Notes under the pieces: model-generated
Databases searched by the model: none
Told to the model about the DNA's origin: nothing
The model's input: the letters and a program-made list of their open reading frames with translations, nothing else
From: Rubrivivax sp.
GTDB lineage: Bacteria > Pseudomonadota > Gammaproteobacteria > Burkholderiales > Burkholderiaceae_C
Direction: 5' to 3'
DNA: 64,000 nt
Assembly: GCA_020248945.1 (NCBI GenBank)
Contig: JADCGQ010000007.1
Span: 24,083 to 88,082, forward strand
Translations under genes and position numbers: made by a program
Part shown: positions 29,202 through 38,490 of the stretch, one piece after another
Layout of the letters: each line of letters starts with the position of its first letter
Numbering within the stretch: position 1 is the first letter of the stretch

Positions 29202-30545
29202 ATGTCCCGCTCCCGCTTGCTGACGCGCCCGGCCCTGGCTCTGCTGGCCGCCGCGATCGTCTCCGCCCTGCCCGGCCTGGCTGCCGCGCAGAACCTGCAG
29301 GAGCTGGTCGAGGCCGCCCGCAGCTACGACGCCACCTTCCGCGCCGCGCAGGCCGCCGCGCAAAGCGCCGAGTTCCGCAGCGCGCAGGCCGATGCGCTCA
29401 CGCGCCCGACGGCGGCGCTCAGCGCCAGTGCGGGCACCTCGGTCACCGACGCCAGCCGCGCGCCGAACACCATCCAGGCCACCACGCTGCAGGGCGGTGT
29501 CAACGGCCGCTACCCGCTGTTCAACCGCAGCAACGCCGCCTCGCAGGCGCAGGCGCGCAAGGCGCTGGAGCTGTCCAAGGCCGAGCTCGATGCCGCCGGG
29601 CAGGACCTGATCATCCGCGTCTCGCAGGCCTACTTCGATGTGCTGACGGCCGAAAACGCGCTCGGCGCGGTGCGTGCCAACAAGACCTTCATCACCGAGC
29701 AGCTGGCCTCGGCCAAGCGCAACTTCGAGGTCGGCACCGCCACCATCACCGACACGCGCGAAGCCCAGGCCCGCTTCGACCTGGCCAGCGCCCAGGAGAT
29801 CGCCGCCGACAACGACCTGCGCACCAAACGCGTCGCACTCGACCAGCTGGTGGGCCGCTCCAACGTGGCGCCCAGGCCGCTGGTGGTGCCGGTGGAGCTG
29901 CCCGGCCCGGTGCCGGCCGACGCCGAGCTCTGGGTCACGGCTGGCGACCAGAACCACCCCGCCATCCGCCGCGCGCGTGTGGGCCTGGACGTGGCCACGC
30001 TCGAAACCGAAAAGGCGCGCGCCGCCGAAAAGCCGACGCTGGACGCGGTGGCCTCGGTCAGCGGCAGCAACGGCCGCGGCGGCCTCGAGGCGCTGAACCG
30101 CAGCACCGGCACCAACACGGTGGCCAGCCTCGGCCTGCAGTTCAACATGCCCCTCTTCACCGGCGGCGCCACGCAGAACCGCATCAAGGAAACGCTGGCG
30201 CTCGAAGACCAGTCGCGCAACCAGCTCGACGGCGCGCGCCGCGGCGTTGCGCTCGGCACGCGGCAGGCCTTTTTCGGGCTGCAGTCGGTGCTGGCGCAGG
30301 TGAAGGCACTCGAGGCCGCCGAGGCGTCCAGCAAGCTGGCGCTCGAGTCCACGCAACTCGGCTACCGCGTCGGCGTGCGCGTCAACCTCGACGTGCTGAA
30401 CGCCCAGAGCCAGCTCGTGACGACGCAGCGCGATCTCGCCAAGGCACGCTACGACGTGCTGCTGGCCACGCTGCGCCTGCGCCAGGCCAGCGGGCAGCTG
30501 GGCACGGCCGATGTCGAATCGGTGAACCGGCTGCTGGCGCGCTGA
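29202..30545 (+). CDS. TolC-family outer-membrane channel protein
   Basis: 447 residues: signal peptide (about 1-28, ending LAAAQ) and two outer-membrane efflux protein repeats that build the TolC trimer barrel and helical tunnel. Family features include the first-repeat helix AARSYDATFRAAQAAAQSAE, the strand TLQGGVNGRYPLFNRS and its counterpart LGLQFNMPLFTGG in the second repeat. It serves type I secretion or RND efflux pumps; none is adjacent, so it may be the general TolC. A good AGGAAAG ribosome site precedes the ATG. Confidence 0.92.
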   Translation: MSRSRLLTRPALALLAAAIVSALPGLAAAQNLQELVEAARSYDATFRAAQAAAQSAEFRSAQADALTRPTAALSASAGTSVTDASRAPNTIQATTLQGGVNGRYPLFNRSNAASQAQARKALELSKAELDAAGQDLIIRVSQAYFDVLTAENALGAVRANKTFITEQLASAKRNFEVGTATITDTREAQARFDLASAQEIAADNDLRTKRVALDQLVGRSNVAPRPLVVPVELPGPVPADAELWVTAGDQNHPAIRRARVGLDVATLETEKARAAEKPTLDAVASVSGSNGRGGLEALNRSTGTNTVASLGLQFNMPLFTGGATQNRIKETLALEDQSRNQLDGARRGVALGTRQAFFGLQSVLAQVKALEAAEASSKLALESTQLGYRVGVRVNLDVLNAQSQLVTTQRDLAKARYDVLLATLRLRQASGQLGTADVESVNRLLAR

Positions 30546-30631
30546 CACTTCTTCACGTGGCGCTCATGCAGCGTCACCTGCCGCAGGGGCACACTCCGGG
30601 TCCGAGAGCCGGTTCTTGAGGAGTGAAACGC

Positions 30632-32065
30632 TTGGCCCAATCTCACAGCCCCGAACAAGCCGCCGCGATCGCCGCCCACCGCTTCGGGCTGGGCGAGCCC
30701 ACGCTGGCGCCCATTGGCGCAGATGCAGCCGGCTGGCTGCTGCAGCAGATCGGCCCGGCCGAGCCGCAACAGGGCAGCGGCCTGGCCAGCGGCGCCGAGG
30801 CCACGCGCGTGTATGCCCGCTTCCTGCGCGAGCAGCGCGAAGCCCGGCGTGCGCCGCCGCCGGCATCACCAGGAATGGCCGTCGCAGCGCCGGCCATGGT
30901 CGACGGCCGCAGCAGCGAGGAGGTGTTCGTCGCCCACTTCCGTGATCTCGTCACCAGCGACGTGCGCGCGCGGCTCGTCACGGCCGCCACCAGCAAGCGG
31001 TCCTTCAACGAACGGCTGGCCCTGTTCTGGGCCAACCACTTCACGGTGAGCATGGCCAAGGCCAGCGCGCGCGGCATCGTCGGCGCCTTCGAGCGCGAGG
31101 CCATCCGCCCGCATATCGGCGGCCGCTTCGAGACGCTGCTGATGGCCGCAGCCACGCACCCGGGCATGCTGCGCTACCTCGACAACGACCAATCCGCCGG
31201 CCCCGATTCGGCCCTCGTGCAGCGCCTGGCGCGGCGCGCCGGCCGCGACGGCGGCACGCCGCGCGTCAGCGGCCTGAACGAGAACCTGGCGCGCGAGATC
31301 CTCGAGTTGCACACGCTGGGGGTCGGCTCGGGCTACACGCAGGCCGACGTCACCGAGTTCGCGCGCGTGCTCACCGGCTGGCGCGTGGCGCTGGCCGACG
31401 CCGAGCCCGGCACGCGCTTCGACCCCGCCTGGCACCAGCCCGGCCCCAAGACCGTGCTCGGCAAGCGCTACCCCGAAGGCCCCGAGGCGCTGACGCTCGT
31501 GTTGCGTGACCTCGCCGCGCACCCGGCCACGGCGCGCTTCGTCTGCAGCAAGCTCGCGCGCCACCTGGTGGCCGACGAGCCGCCGCCGGCGCTGGTGGCG
31601 CGGCTCGTCGAGGTCTGGCGCGCCAGCGATGGCGACCTGGCCGCCGTCACGCGCGCACTCGTGCTCGCCCCCGAGGCCTGGCAGCCGCAGCCAGCCAAGC
31701 TCAAGACGCCGGAGGAGTTCGTCGTCACCACCGCGCGCCTGCTGCAGTGGGGCGACGCCGCCTTCCAGCGCCAGCCCGATGGCGCCATCTCGACGCTGGG
31801 CCAGCGCGTGCAGGCCGCGCCCTCGCCCGCCGGCTGGCCCGACCGCGCCGAGGAGTGGCTGGGCCCCGATGCGGTGTGGAAACGCGTCGAATGGGCCACG
31901 CGCGTGGCCGATCGCGTGGGCCGCCGCACCGATGCCCGCGCACTGGCCGAGGCCAGCCTGGGCCCGCTGCTGAGCGACACCACGCGGCAACAGATCCAGC
32001 GCGCCGCCGACGGCCCGCAAGCGCTGGCGCTGCTGCTGCTGGCGCCCGAATTCCAGCGCCGCTGA
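30632..32065 (+). CDS. DUF1800 family protein
   Basis: 477 residues of the DUF1800 family, which is usually paired with DUF1501. Family segments are present: AAHRFGLGEP near the start, LFWANHFTV, GLNENLAREILELHTLGVGSGYTQADVTE, and the closing LLLLAPEFQRR. The TTG at 30632 is chosen because GAGGAG (30618-30623) lies eight bases before it; a GTG at 30623 would overlap that site. No signal peptide is obvious. Function unknown. Confidence 0.85.
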   Translation: MAQSHSPEQAAAIAAHRFGLGEPTLAPIGADAAGWLLQQIGPAEPQQGSGLASGAEATRVYARFLREQREARRAPPPASPGMAVAAPAMVDGRSSEEVFVAHFRDLVTSDVRARLVTAATSKRSFNERLALFWANHFTVSMAKASARGIVGAFEREAIRPHIGGRFETLLMAAATHPGMLRYLDNDQSAGPDSALVQRLARRAGRDGGTPRVSGLNENLAREILELHTLGVGSGYTQADVTEFARVLTGWRVALADAEPGTRFDPAWHQPGPKTVLGKRYPEGPEALTLVLRDLAAHPATARFVCSKLARHLVADEPPPALVARLVEVWRASDGDLAAVTRALVLAPEAWQPQPAKLKTPEEFVVTTARLLQWGDAAFQRQPDGAISTLGQRVQAAPSPAGWPDRAEEWLGPDAVWKRVEWATRVADRVGRRTDARALAEASLGPLLSDTTRQQIQRAADGPQALALLLLAPEFQRR

Positions 32066-32079
32066 AAGAGGAGCCGACG

Positions 32080-33249
32080 ATGCACCCCACCCGACGCCAG
32101 TTGCTGCTGGCCGGCGCTTCGCTCGCCGTCGCGCCCACGCTCGCCACCGCGGCCGACGCGCCGCGCTTCGTGTTCGTCATCCTGCGCGGCGGGCTCGACG
32201 GCCTCACAGCCGTGCCCGTGCCCGGCGACCCGGCCTTTGCCGAGGCCCGCGGCCCGCTCGGCCGCTTCGAGGCCTTCGACGCCGCGCCGCGGCCGCTCGA
32301 CGGCCCGTTTGCGCTGCACCCGTTGCTGCCGCAGCTGCACGCGATGCACGGCCGCGGCGAACTGCTGGTGTTGCACGCCACTGGCCTGCCCTACCGCGAG
32401 CGCAGCCACTTCGACGCGCAGAACGTGCTCGAGCACGGCGGCGTCAAGCCGCACGAGCTGGCCACCGGCTGGCTGGCGCGCGCGCTGCCGCACGTGGCCG
32501 GCAGCCGCGCCGTGGCACTGGACACCGCCGTGCCGCTGGTGCTGCGCGGCGCGGCGTCGGTGGACACCTGGGCGCCATCGACGCTGCCCTCGCCCGACGC
32601 CGACCTCGTGGCCCGCCTGTCGACGATGTGGCAGGGCGATGCCGCACTGGCCACCGCCCTGGCCCGTGCCCGCGGCCTGCGCGACGACCCCGACATGGCG
32701 GGAATGAGCCTGGGGGCCATGGCCACCGGAGGCGGCCGCCGCGCCGCCGTGGCGCTGGCTGGCAAGGCCGCCGAGTTCCTGCAGCGCGGTTCCACCATCG
32801 CGGTGCTCGAGCTGGGCGGCTGGGACTCCCACGCCAACCAGGGCGCGCCCAACGGCGCCACCAGCAACAACCTGCGCACGCTCGACGCCGCGATGGACGC
32901 GCTGCGCAGCGGGTTGCAGGAGGGCGGCACCTGGGCGCGCACGGTGGTCATCGTGGCCACCGAGTTCGGCCGTGAGGTGGCTGTCAACGGCACGCTGGGC
33001 ACCGACCACGGCACCGGCGGCGCCGCCTTCGTGCTGGGCGGCGCGGTGCGCGGCGGCCGCGTGCTGGCCGACTGGCCGGGCCTGGCGAAGGCACAGCGCT
33101 TCGAGGGCCGCGACCTGCGCGTCACCACTGACCTGCGGGCCGTGTTCCGCACCGTGCTGGCCGAGCACCTGCGCGTGCCGCGTGCGGCGCTGGACGCCAC
33201 CGTGTTGCCGGGCAGCGCCGGCCTGCGGGGCTTGCCGCTGTTCGGCTGA
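32080..33249 (+). CDS. DUF1501 family protein, Tat-exported
   Basis: 389 residues. The start MHPTRRQLLLAGASLAV is a twin-arginine signal, so the folded protein is probably exported. The rest is the DUF1501 domain, distantly related to the alkaline phosphatase/sulfatase fold: FVILRGGLDGL, the SHFDAQNVLE segment, LGGWDSHANQG, VVIVATEFGREVAVNG and the metal-like TDHGTGGAAFVLGG. A strong AAAGAGGAG site lies seven bases upstream. It follows the DUF1800 gene by 14 bases and its stop abuts that of waaA. Confidence 0.88.
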   Translation: MHPTRRQLLLAGASLAVAPTLATAADAPRFVFVILRGGLDGLTAVPVPGDPAFAEARGPLGRFEAFDAAPRPLDGPFALHPLLPQLHAMHGRGELLVLHATGLPYRERSHFDAQNVLEHGGVKPHELATGWLARALPHVAGSRAVALDTAVPLVLRGAASVDTWAPSTLPSPDADLVARLSTMWQGDAALATALARARGLRDDPDMAGMSLGAMATGGGRRAAVALAGKAAEFLQRGSTIAVLELGGWDSHANQGAPNGATSNNLRTLDAAMDALRSGLQEGGTWARTVVIVATEFGREVAVNGTLGTDHGTGGAAFVLGGAVRGGRVLADWPGLAKAQRFEGRDLRVTTDLRAVFRTVLAEHLRVPRAALDATVLPGSAGLRGLPLFG

Positions 33250-34524
33250 TCAGCGCCGGCGCAGCGCCAGCACGGCTTCGGCCATGCGCGCCGCCGCGCC
33301 GCGGTGCGCGGCCGTGAAGGCCAGGCCGGCGGCGGCCATCGTCTCGCGCGCGCGGCCGTCGTTCAGCAGCGCCAGGGCCTCGTCCACCGCGTGCGCCAGC
33401 GTGGGCACGCGGCGGGCCGCACCGGCGGTCAGGGCGAGGTCGGCCGCGAGCGCGAAGTTGTAGGTGTGCGGGCCCATCAGCAGCGGGCAGCCGCAGGCCG
33501 CGGCCTCGATGAGGTTCTGACCGCCCAGCGGGGCGAAGCTGCCGCCGAGCAGGGCCACGTCGGCCAGCGCGTACCAGGCCGGCATCTCGCCGAGGCTGTC
33601 GCCCAGCCAGACCTCGGCCGTGCGATCAGCGACGGTCGGCGCATCGGCCACAAAGCCGCTGCGCCGCGCCAGGCGCAGGCCGCTGGCGCTGACGAGCGCC
33701 GCCACCTCGTCGAAGCGCTGCGGGTGCCGCGGCACGATGACCAGCAGCGCCGCACCGCGCGGTGACGTGCGCCAGGCCTCGAGCAGCGCCGCCTCCTCGC
33801 CCTCGCGCGTGACGGCCGCCAGCACCACGGGCCGCCCAAGCTGCGCCTTCCAGGTGCGGCCGCGTTGCAGCAGCTCCGGCCTGAGGGCGATCTCGAACTT
33901 CAGGTTGCCGGCCACCTGCACGGTGGCGGCGCCGCTGGTGCGCAGCCGCGCGGCGTCGGCCTCGGTCTGCGCCAGCACGGTGGCGAAGCGGCCGAGCGCC
34001 GGGTGCAGCAGCGCGGCGAAGCGCTGGCCCTGGCGCTGGCTCTTCGGCGAGAGGCGGGCGTTGGCCAGCAGCATCGGCACGCCGGCTTGCTCGGCTCCGT
34101 GCAGCAGCACGGGCCAGACCTCGGTTTCCATCACCACGCCCACGCTCGGCCGGTGGCGGGCGAAGAAGCGGCGCACGGCGCCGGGGGTGTCCCAGGGCTG
34201 CCAGCACTGGATGTCGCCGGCACGCAGCAGCGCGTGGCCGGCGTCGCGGCCGGTGGCGGTGCCGTGGGTGAGCAGCAGGCGCAAGCCGGGATCGCGCTCG
34301 CGCAGCGCAGCGAGCAGCGGCTCGACGGCCTTGGTCTCGCCGAGCGAGACGGCGTGGATCCACAGGCGGCCGAGTGGCTCGGCCGGGCCGTAGCCCAGGC
34401 GTTCGGCGAAGTGGGTGCGGTAGCCCGGCTCGGCGCGGCCGCGCCACCACAGGCGCAGCAGGTAGGCCGGGGTGAGCAGCCTCAGGGCGAGCGCGTAGAG
34501 CCTGCGGGCCAGGGCTTCGGTCAT
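33250..34524 (-). CDS. waaA: 3-deoxy-D-manno-octulosonic acid transferase
   Basis: Kdo transferase of 424 residues (GT30) that adds Kdo to lipid A precursor at the inner membrane. An N-terminal membrane anchor (about 5-25) precedes the two Rossmann domains. The catalytic-base region reads SLGETKA, and the donor-binding part includes GNLKFE and GGQNLIEAAACGCPLLMGP. The ATG at 34524 is used; a further five-codon extension reaches into the repeat. Convergent with DUF1501 with no space between stops. Confidence 0.95.
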   Translation of the reverse strand: MTEALARRLYALALRLLTPAYLLRLWWRGRAEPGYRTHFAERLGYGPAEPLGRLWIHAVSLGETKAVEPLLAALRERDPGLRLLLTHGTATGRDAGHALLRAGDIQCWQPWDTPGAVRRFFARHRPSVGVVMETEVWPVLLHGAEQAGVPMLLANARLSPKSQRQGQRFAALLHPALGRFATVLAQTEADAARLRTSGAATVQVAGNLKFEIALRPELLQRGRTWKAQLGRPVVLAAVTREGEEAALLEAWRTSPRGAALLVIVPRHPQRFDEVAALVSASGLRLARRSGFVADAPTVADRTAEVWLGDSLGEMPAWYALADVALLGGSFAPLGGQNLIEAAACGCPLLMGPHTYNFALAADLALTAGAARRVPTLAHAVDEALALLNDGRARETMAAAGLAFTAAHRGAAARMAEAVLALRRR

Positions 34525-34528
34525 CGGG

Positions 34529-34579
34529 CGCTTCGGCAAGCTCAGCGCGGCCCTTCGACAAGCTCAGGCCGAACGGGGG
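34529..34579. repeat. REP-like repeat, two adjacent copies
   Basis: A diverged copy at 34529-34550 (cttcggcaagctcagcgcgg) and a better one at 34551-34579 (cttcgacaagctcaggcc) fill the space between waaA and the phosphohexomutase gene. Same core as the copies at 6076 and 42575. Confidence 0.7.
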
Positions 34580-34585
34580 ACACGT

Positions 34586-35989
34586 TCAATGCGCCGAGGC
34601 GCCCACCGTGGCGTCGGGCTTCACGCTCTTGAGCACCTGCATGAACTGGGCTTCGATGCGGTGCAGCGCGCTTTCGGTGTGGCCCTCGAAGCGCAGCACC
34701 AGCACCGGCGTGGTGTTGCTGGCGCGGATGAGGCCGAAGCCGTCGGCGAAGTCCACGCGCAGGCCGTCGATCGTGCCGACCTCGCCACCCTCGAACTTGA
34801 GCCGCCCGTCGGCCACGCGCGCCAGCAGCTCGGCCACGACGGCGTGGTGCTCGCCCTCGGCGCAGCTGACGTTGAGCTCGGGCGTCGAGAAGCTCGTGGG
34901 CAGCGCATCCAGGAAGGCGCTGGGGTCGGCGTGCCGCGACAGGATCTCCAAGAGGCGCGCCGCCGTGTACATCGCGTCATCAAAGCCATACCAGCGCTCG
35001 CCGAAGAACAGGTGCCCGCTCATCTCGCCAGCAAACGGTGCGCTCAGCTCCTTGAGCTTGGCCTTGATCAGCGAGTGCCCCGTCTTCCACAGCACCGGCA
35101 CGCCACCGGCCTCGCGGATGGCCACCGGCAGGCGCTGGCTGCACTTCACGTCGAAGATGATCTTGCCGCCCGGGTGGCGCGCCAGGATGTCGCGCGCGAA
35201 CAGCATGATCTGGCGGTCGGGATAGATGATGTTGCCGCCCGCGGTGACCACGCCCAGGCGGTCGCCGTCGCCGTCGAAGGCCAGACCGATCTCGGCGCCG
35301 GTGGCGTGCACCACGGCCTTGAGCATCTGCAGGTTCTCGGGCTTGCTCGGGTCGGGGTGGTGGTTGGGGAAGTCGCCGTCGACCTTGCTGTACAGGTCGA
35401 TCACTTCGCAGCCCAAGGCCTTCAGGATGGCCGGGGCGCTGGCACCCGGGATGCCGTTGCCGCTGTCGACGACGATCTTCATCGGCCGGCTCAGCCGGCA
35501 GTCGCCGACGATGCGCGCGGCGTACTCCGCGCCGATGTCCATGCGTGCGCTGCGGCCCTTGGCCGCCGTGTAGTCCTCGGCCTCGATGCGGCGCTTGAGC
35601 TTCTGGATGTCTTCGCCGTAGATGGCGCGGCCCGACATCACCATCTTGAAACCGTTGTAGTCCTTCGGGTTGTGGCTGCCCGTGACCTGGATGCCGCTGG
35701 TGCAGCCGTGCCTGGCGCGCGTGGCGGCCACGTAGTACAGCATGGGTGTGGTCACCGGCCCGAGGTCGACGACATCGAGGCCGGTGCTCTGCAGCCCGCG
35801 CACCAGCGCCGCCGTCAGGCCCGGGCCCGAGAGGCGCCCGTCGCGGCCCACGGCCACGGCACGCTCGCCGGCAGCACGCGCTTCGCTGCCGAAGGCGCGG
35901 CCCAGGTGCTCGGCGAAGGCCTCGTCGACGTTCTTGCCGACGATGCCGCGGATGTCGTAGGCCTTGAAGATGCTCGGGTCGATGCGCAT
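34586..35989 (-). CDS. Phosphomannomutase/phosphoglucomutase
   Basis: 467-residue alpha-D-phosphohexomutase with the four usual domains. The phosphoserine loop is VTGSHNPKDYNG (near residue 104), the magnesium loop FDGDGDRLG (near 243), the sugar-specificity loop GEMSGHLFF (near 322), and the phosphate-binding RASNTTPVLVLRFE near the end. It supplies mannose-1-P or glucose-1-P for LPS and exopolysaccharide; AlgC of Pseudomonas is the model. The ATG gives MRIDPSIFKAYDIRG, the family N-terminus. Upstream of waaA on the same strand. Confidence 0.93.
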   Translation of the reverse strand: MRIDPSIFKAYDIRGIVGKNVDEAFAEHLGRAFGSEARAAGERAVAVGRDGRLSGPGLTAALVRGLQSTGLDVVDLGPVTTPMLYYVAATRARHGCTSGIQVTGSHNPKDYNGFKMVMSGRAIYGEDIQKLKRRIEAEDYTAAKGRSARMDIGAEYAARIVGDCRLSRPMKIVVDSGNGIPGASAPAILKALGCEVIDLYSKVDGDFPNHHPDPSKPENLQMLKAVVHATGAEIGLAFDGDGDRLGVVTAGGNIIYPDRQIMLFARDILARHPGGKIIFDVKCSQRLPVAIREAGGVPVLWKTGHSLIKAKLKELSAPFAGEMSGHLFFGERWYGFDDAMYTAARLLEILSRHADPSAFLDALPTSFSTPELNVSCAEGEHHAVVAELLARVADGRLKFEGGEVGTIDGLRVDFADGFGLIRASNTTPVLVLRFEGHTESALHRIEAQFMQVLKSVKPDATVGASAH

Positions 35990-36128
35990 GGGCGGGGAGT
36001 GGGTTGGTGGCTCGGAATCGGGCGATTGTAGGAAGGGCGGCCCTGCGGGCTGTCGATCCGCCGCCCGGGCTGTCGATCCGTCGCGCCCCCAGCGGCACAC
36101 GAGGCCGCCGTGCCTAGACTGGCGGCCC

Positions 36129-37271
36129 ATGGAGCACTTCTTCGCCACCCTGCGCCTGGCCCGCCAGGACTTCTTCAAGCTGCGCCGCCAGCACGCCGCG
36201 CCCGAGTGGGCGATGTGGGTGATGACGGGGCTGGTGTCGCTGGCCTGGGGCCTCGGGCTCATCGTGGTGGCGGTGGTGTTCAGCGGCCGCGTGCCCTCGG
36301 GCCGGGAGTTCTTCGAGATCGGACTGCCGCTGCTGCTGACCTCGCTGATCATCGGCATCGTCTTCCACGTCGTCTACACCGCCATCGAGCGGCTGGCGTC
36401 CGACCGCTTCCTCGCCTGGGTGAACGGCGAGCCCGGCCTGTGGGTGAACCTGTTCTACGCCGGCAGCTCGATGGCCTGCGTGGCGCTGGGCCTGCTGTTG
36501 GGCTTTCTGGTGCTGGGGCAGCTGCCGGGGGTCGGCCGCGTCGACTGGGCGCCGCAGCGCAGCTGGATCTCGGTGGCCATCTTCTCGGTCTTCGCCAGCG
36601 TGATCTGGGGCCTGTGGGCCTGGCAGCAGTGGTACGAGGAGCAGCTCAAGCGCCAGGCGCAAGAGGCGCAGCTGCGGCTGCTGCAGGCGCAGATCGAGCC
36701 GCACTTCCTGTTCAACACGCTGGCCAACGTGCACAGCCTGATGGACCACGACCTGCCCAAGGCCAAGCAGATGCTGGCCAGCTTCACCGACTACCTGCGC
36801 GTCAGCCTGGGCAGCATGCGCAGCGAACACAGCACCGTGGCGCAGGAGCTCGATCTGGCGCAGAGCTACCTGCAGCTGCTGCAAGGGCGCATGGAAGACC
36901 GGCTGCGCTTCGAGATCAGCGCCGACGAGGCGGCGCGCCGCCACCCACTGCCGCCGCTGCTGCTGCAGCCGCTGGTCGAGAATGCCGTGATGCACGGCCT
37001 GGAGCCCAGCGTCGACGGCGGCACGGTGTGGGTGCGCGCGCAGCTGCAAGGCACGACGCTGCGCCTGGAAGTGCAGGACGACGGCCGCGGCTTGGGCGCC
37101 CCGCCGCGGCCCGGCGCGCGCCGGGGCAACGGCCTGGCGCTGAACAACATCCGCGAGCGGCTGAAGGCCCGCTACGGCCCCGAGGCGCAGCTCGAGGTGA
37201 TGCCGGCGCCCGGCAGTCCGCGCGGCACGCTGTCGCGCATCACCATCCCCTTGCACCCCGCCACGCCATGA
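36129..37271 (+). CDS. LytS/YehU-type sensor histidine kinase
   Basis: 380 residues. Four hydrophobic segments lie at about 27-50, 60-85, 112-138 and 152-170. The His_kinase domain has the phospho-acceptor histidine in QIEPHFLFNTLANVHSL (H192), and the ATPase domain has QPLVENAVMHGL and DDGRGLG with the GLALNNIRERL G-box. There is no recognisable extracellular sensor domain. The stop overlaps the start of the LytTR regulator (ATGA), so they form a two-component pair; its targets are not visible here. Confidence 0.92.
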   Translation: MEHFFATLRLARQDFFKLRRQHAAPEWAMWVMTGLVSLAWGLGLIVVAVVFSGRVPSGREFFEIGLPLLLTSLIIGIVFHVVYTAIERLASDRFLAWVNGEPGLWVNLFYAGSSMACVALGLLLGFLVLGQLPGVGRVDWAPQRSWISVAIFSVFASVIWGLWAWQQWYEEQLKRQAQEAQLRLLQAQIEPHFLFNTLANVHSLMDHDLPKAKQMLASFTDYLRVSLGSMRSEHSTVAQELDLAQSYLQLLQGRMEDRLRFEISADEAARRHPLPPLLLQPLVENAVMHGLEPSVDGGTVWVRAQLQGTTLRLEVQDDGRGLGAPPRPGARRGNGLALNNIRERLKARYGPEAQLEVMPAPGSPRGTLSRITIPLHPATP

Positions 37272-38044
37272 CCACCTGCCTGATTGCCGACGACGAACCC
37301 CACCTGGCCCGCGCGCTGGCGGCCGAGCTCGCGCGCCTGTGGCCCGGGCTGCAGATCGTGCACACCGCGCGCCATGGCGAAGAGGCCGCCGAGCGCATCG
37401 CGGCGCTGCAGCCTGACGTGGCCTTTCTCGACATCCAGATGCCCGGCCTCACGGGCCTGGAGGTGGCGCAGGGCATCGAGGGCCGCACGCGCGTGGTCTT
37501 CGTGACGGCCTACGACGAGTACGCGGTGCAGGCCTTCGAGCACGAGGCGCTGGACTACGTGCTCAAGCCGATCCGGGCCGAGCGCCTGGCGGCCACGGTG
37601 CAGCGTGTGCAGAAAGCGCTGGCCGCGCCCGAGGCCACGGCCGGGCTCGACGGCGTGCCGCTGCTGGCGGCACTGCAGCGGCTGCTGCCGGCGGCATCGA
37701 ACCCGCCGCAGCAGCCCGAGCGCCTGCGCTGGGTGCGCGCCAGCCAGGGCGAGCTGATGCACCAGGTGGCGGTGGAAGACGTGCTGTTCTTCCAGGCCGA
37801 CGACAAGTACACCTGCGTGCGCACGGCCGACCGCGAGCTGCTCATCCGCAGCCCCATCGCCGAGCTGGTGCAGCAGCTCGATCCGGCCGACTTCGTGCAG
37901 GCGCACCGCAGCACCGTCGTCAACCTGCGCCACCTGGCCGGCACGCGGCGCGACGAAGCCAGCCGCCTTTACCTGCGCATCAAGGGCCACGCGCAGGAGC
38001 TGCCGGTGAGCCGCGCCTATGTGCACCTCTTCAAGTCCATGTAA
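37268..38044 (+). CDS. LytTR-type response regulator
   Basis: 258 residues. The receiver domain (1-120) has the acidic pocket DDEP at 10-13, the phosphorylated aspartate D55 in FLDIQMPG, Thr in VTAYDEYAV and Lys in LKPI. After a linker the LytTR DNA-binding domain (about 152-256) shows EDVLFFQADDKYT and FVQAHRSTVVNL. LytTR regulators bind direct repeats upstream of targets; no candidate pair was found in this window. Confidence 0.94.
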   Translation: MTTCLIADDEPHLARALAAELARLWPGLQIVHTARHGEEAAERIAALQPDVAFLDIQMPGLTGLEVAQGIEGRTRVVFVTAYDEYAVQAFEHEALDYVLKPIRAERLAATVQRVQKALAAPEATAGLDGVPLLAALQRLLPAASNPPQQPERLRWVRASQGELMHQVAVEDVLFFQADDKYTCVRTADRELLIRSPIAELVQQLDPADFVQAHRSTVVNLRHLAGTRRDEASRLYLRIKGHAQELPVSRAYVHLFKSM

Positions 38045-38069
38045 CGCCCACCCCCAAGGAGCCGCGACG

Positions 38070-38414
38070 ATGACGCTGACCATGACCCCCGGCCTGGCCT
38101 GGACCCTGCTGCTGCTGGCCGGCCTGCTGGAAGTGGTGTGGGTGATGACGATGAAGGCCTCCGCCGGCTTCACCAAGCCCAGCTGGGCCGTGGCCACGAT
38201 GGTGGCCGCGGGCCTGAGCTTCTGGCTGCTGGGCCTGGCGATGAAGCTGCTGCCGGCGGGCACGGCCTACCCGGTGTGGGTGGGCATCGGCGCGGTGGGC
38301 GCGTTCATCTTCGGCATCGTGTTCTTCCACGAGCCGGCGGGCCTGGCGCGCATCGCCTGTGTGGGGCTCATCGTGCTGGGCATCGTGGGGCTGAAGCTGC
38401 TGTCGCCGCATTGA
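38070..38414 (+). CDS. Small multidrug resistance (SMR) transporter, Gdx/SugE-like
   Basis: 114 residues, four membrane helices. The essential TM1 glutamate is in GLLEVVWVMTMK, and the TM2-TM3 region GLAMKLLPAGTAYPVWVGIGAVG followed by FHEPAGLARI resembles SugE/Gdx guanidinium exporters more than EmrE. The AAGGAG site eight bases before the ATG sets the start. The leader is only 25 bases, so no guanidine riboswitch precedes it; it may be read from the two-component operon. Confidence 0.88.
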   Translation: MTLTMTPGLAWTLLLLAGLLEVVWVMTMKASAGFTKPSWAVATMVAAGLSFWLLGLAMKLLPAGTAYPVWVGIGAVGAFIFGIVFFHEPAGLARIACVGLIVLGIVGLKLLSPH

Positions 38415-38490
38415 ACGCCGGCCGGGTGGCCGCGGACTGACAGGTCCGGAAACGGCGAGTCGGCGGCGCGCCGGTGGCGACAATGCCAAC

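Noticed and set aside
30623..30634. GTG start for the DUF1800 gene
   Set aside because: It overlaps the only good ribosome site (GAGGAG); the TTG nine bases later has proper spacing.
38045..38069. Guanidine riboswitch before the SMR gene
   Set aside because: The gap is only 25 bases, too short for any known guanidine riboswitch.
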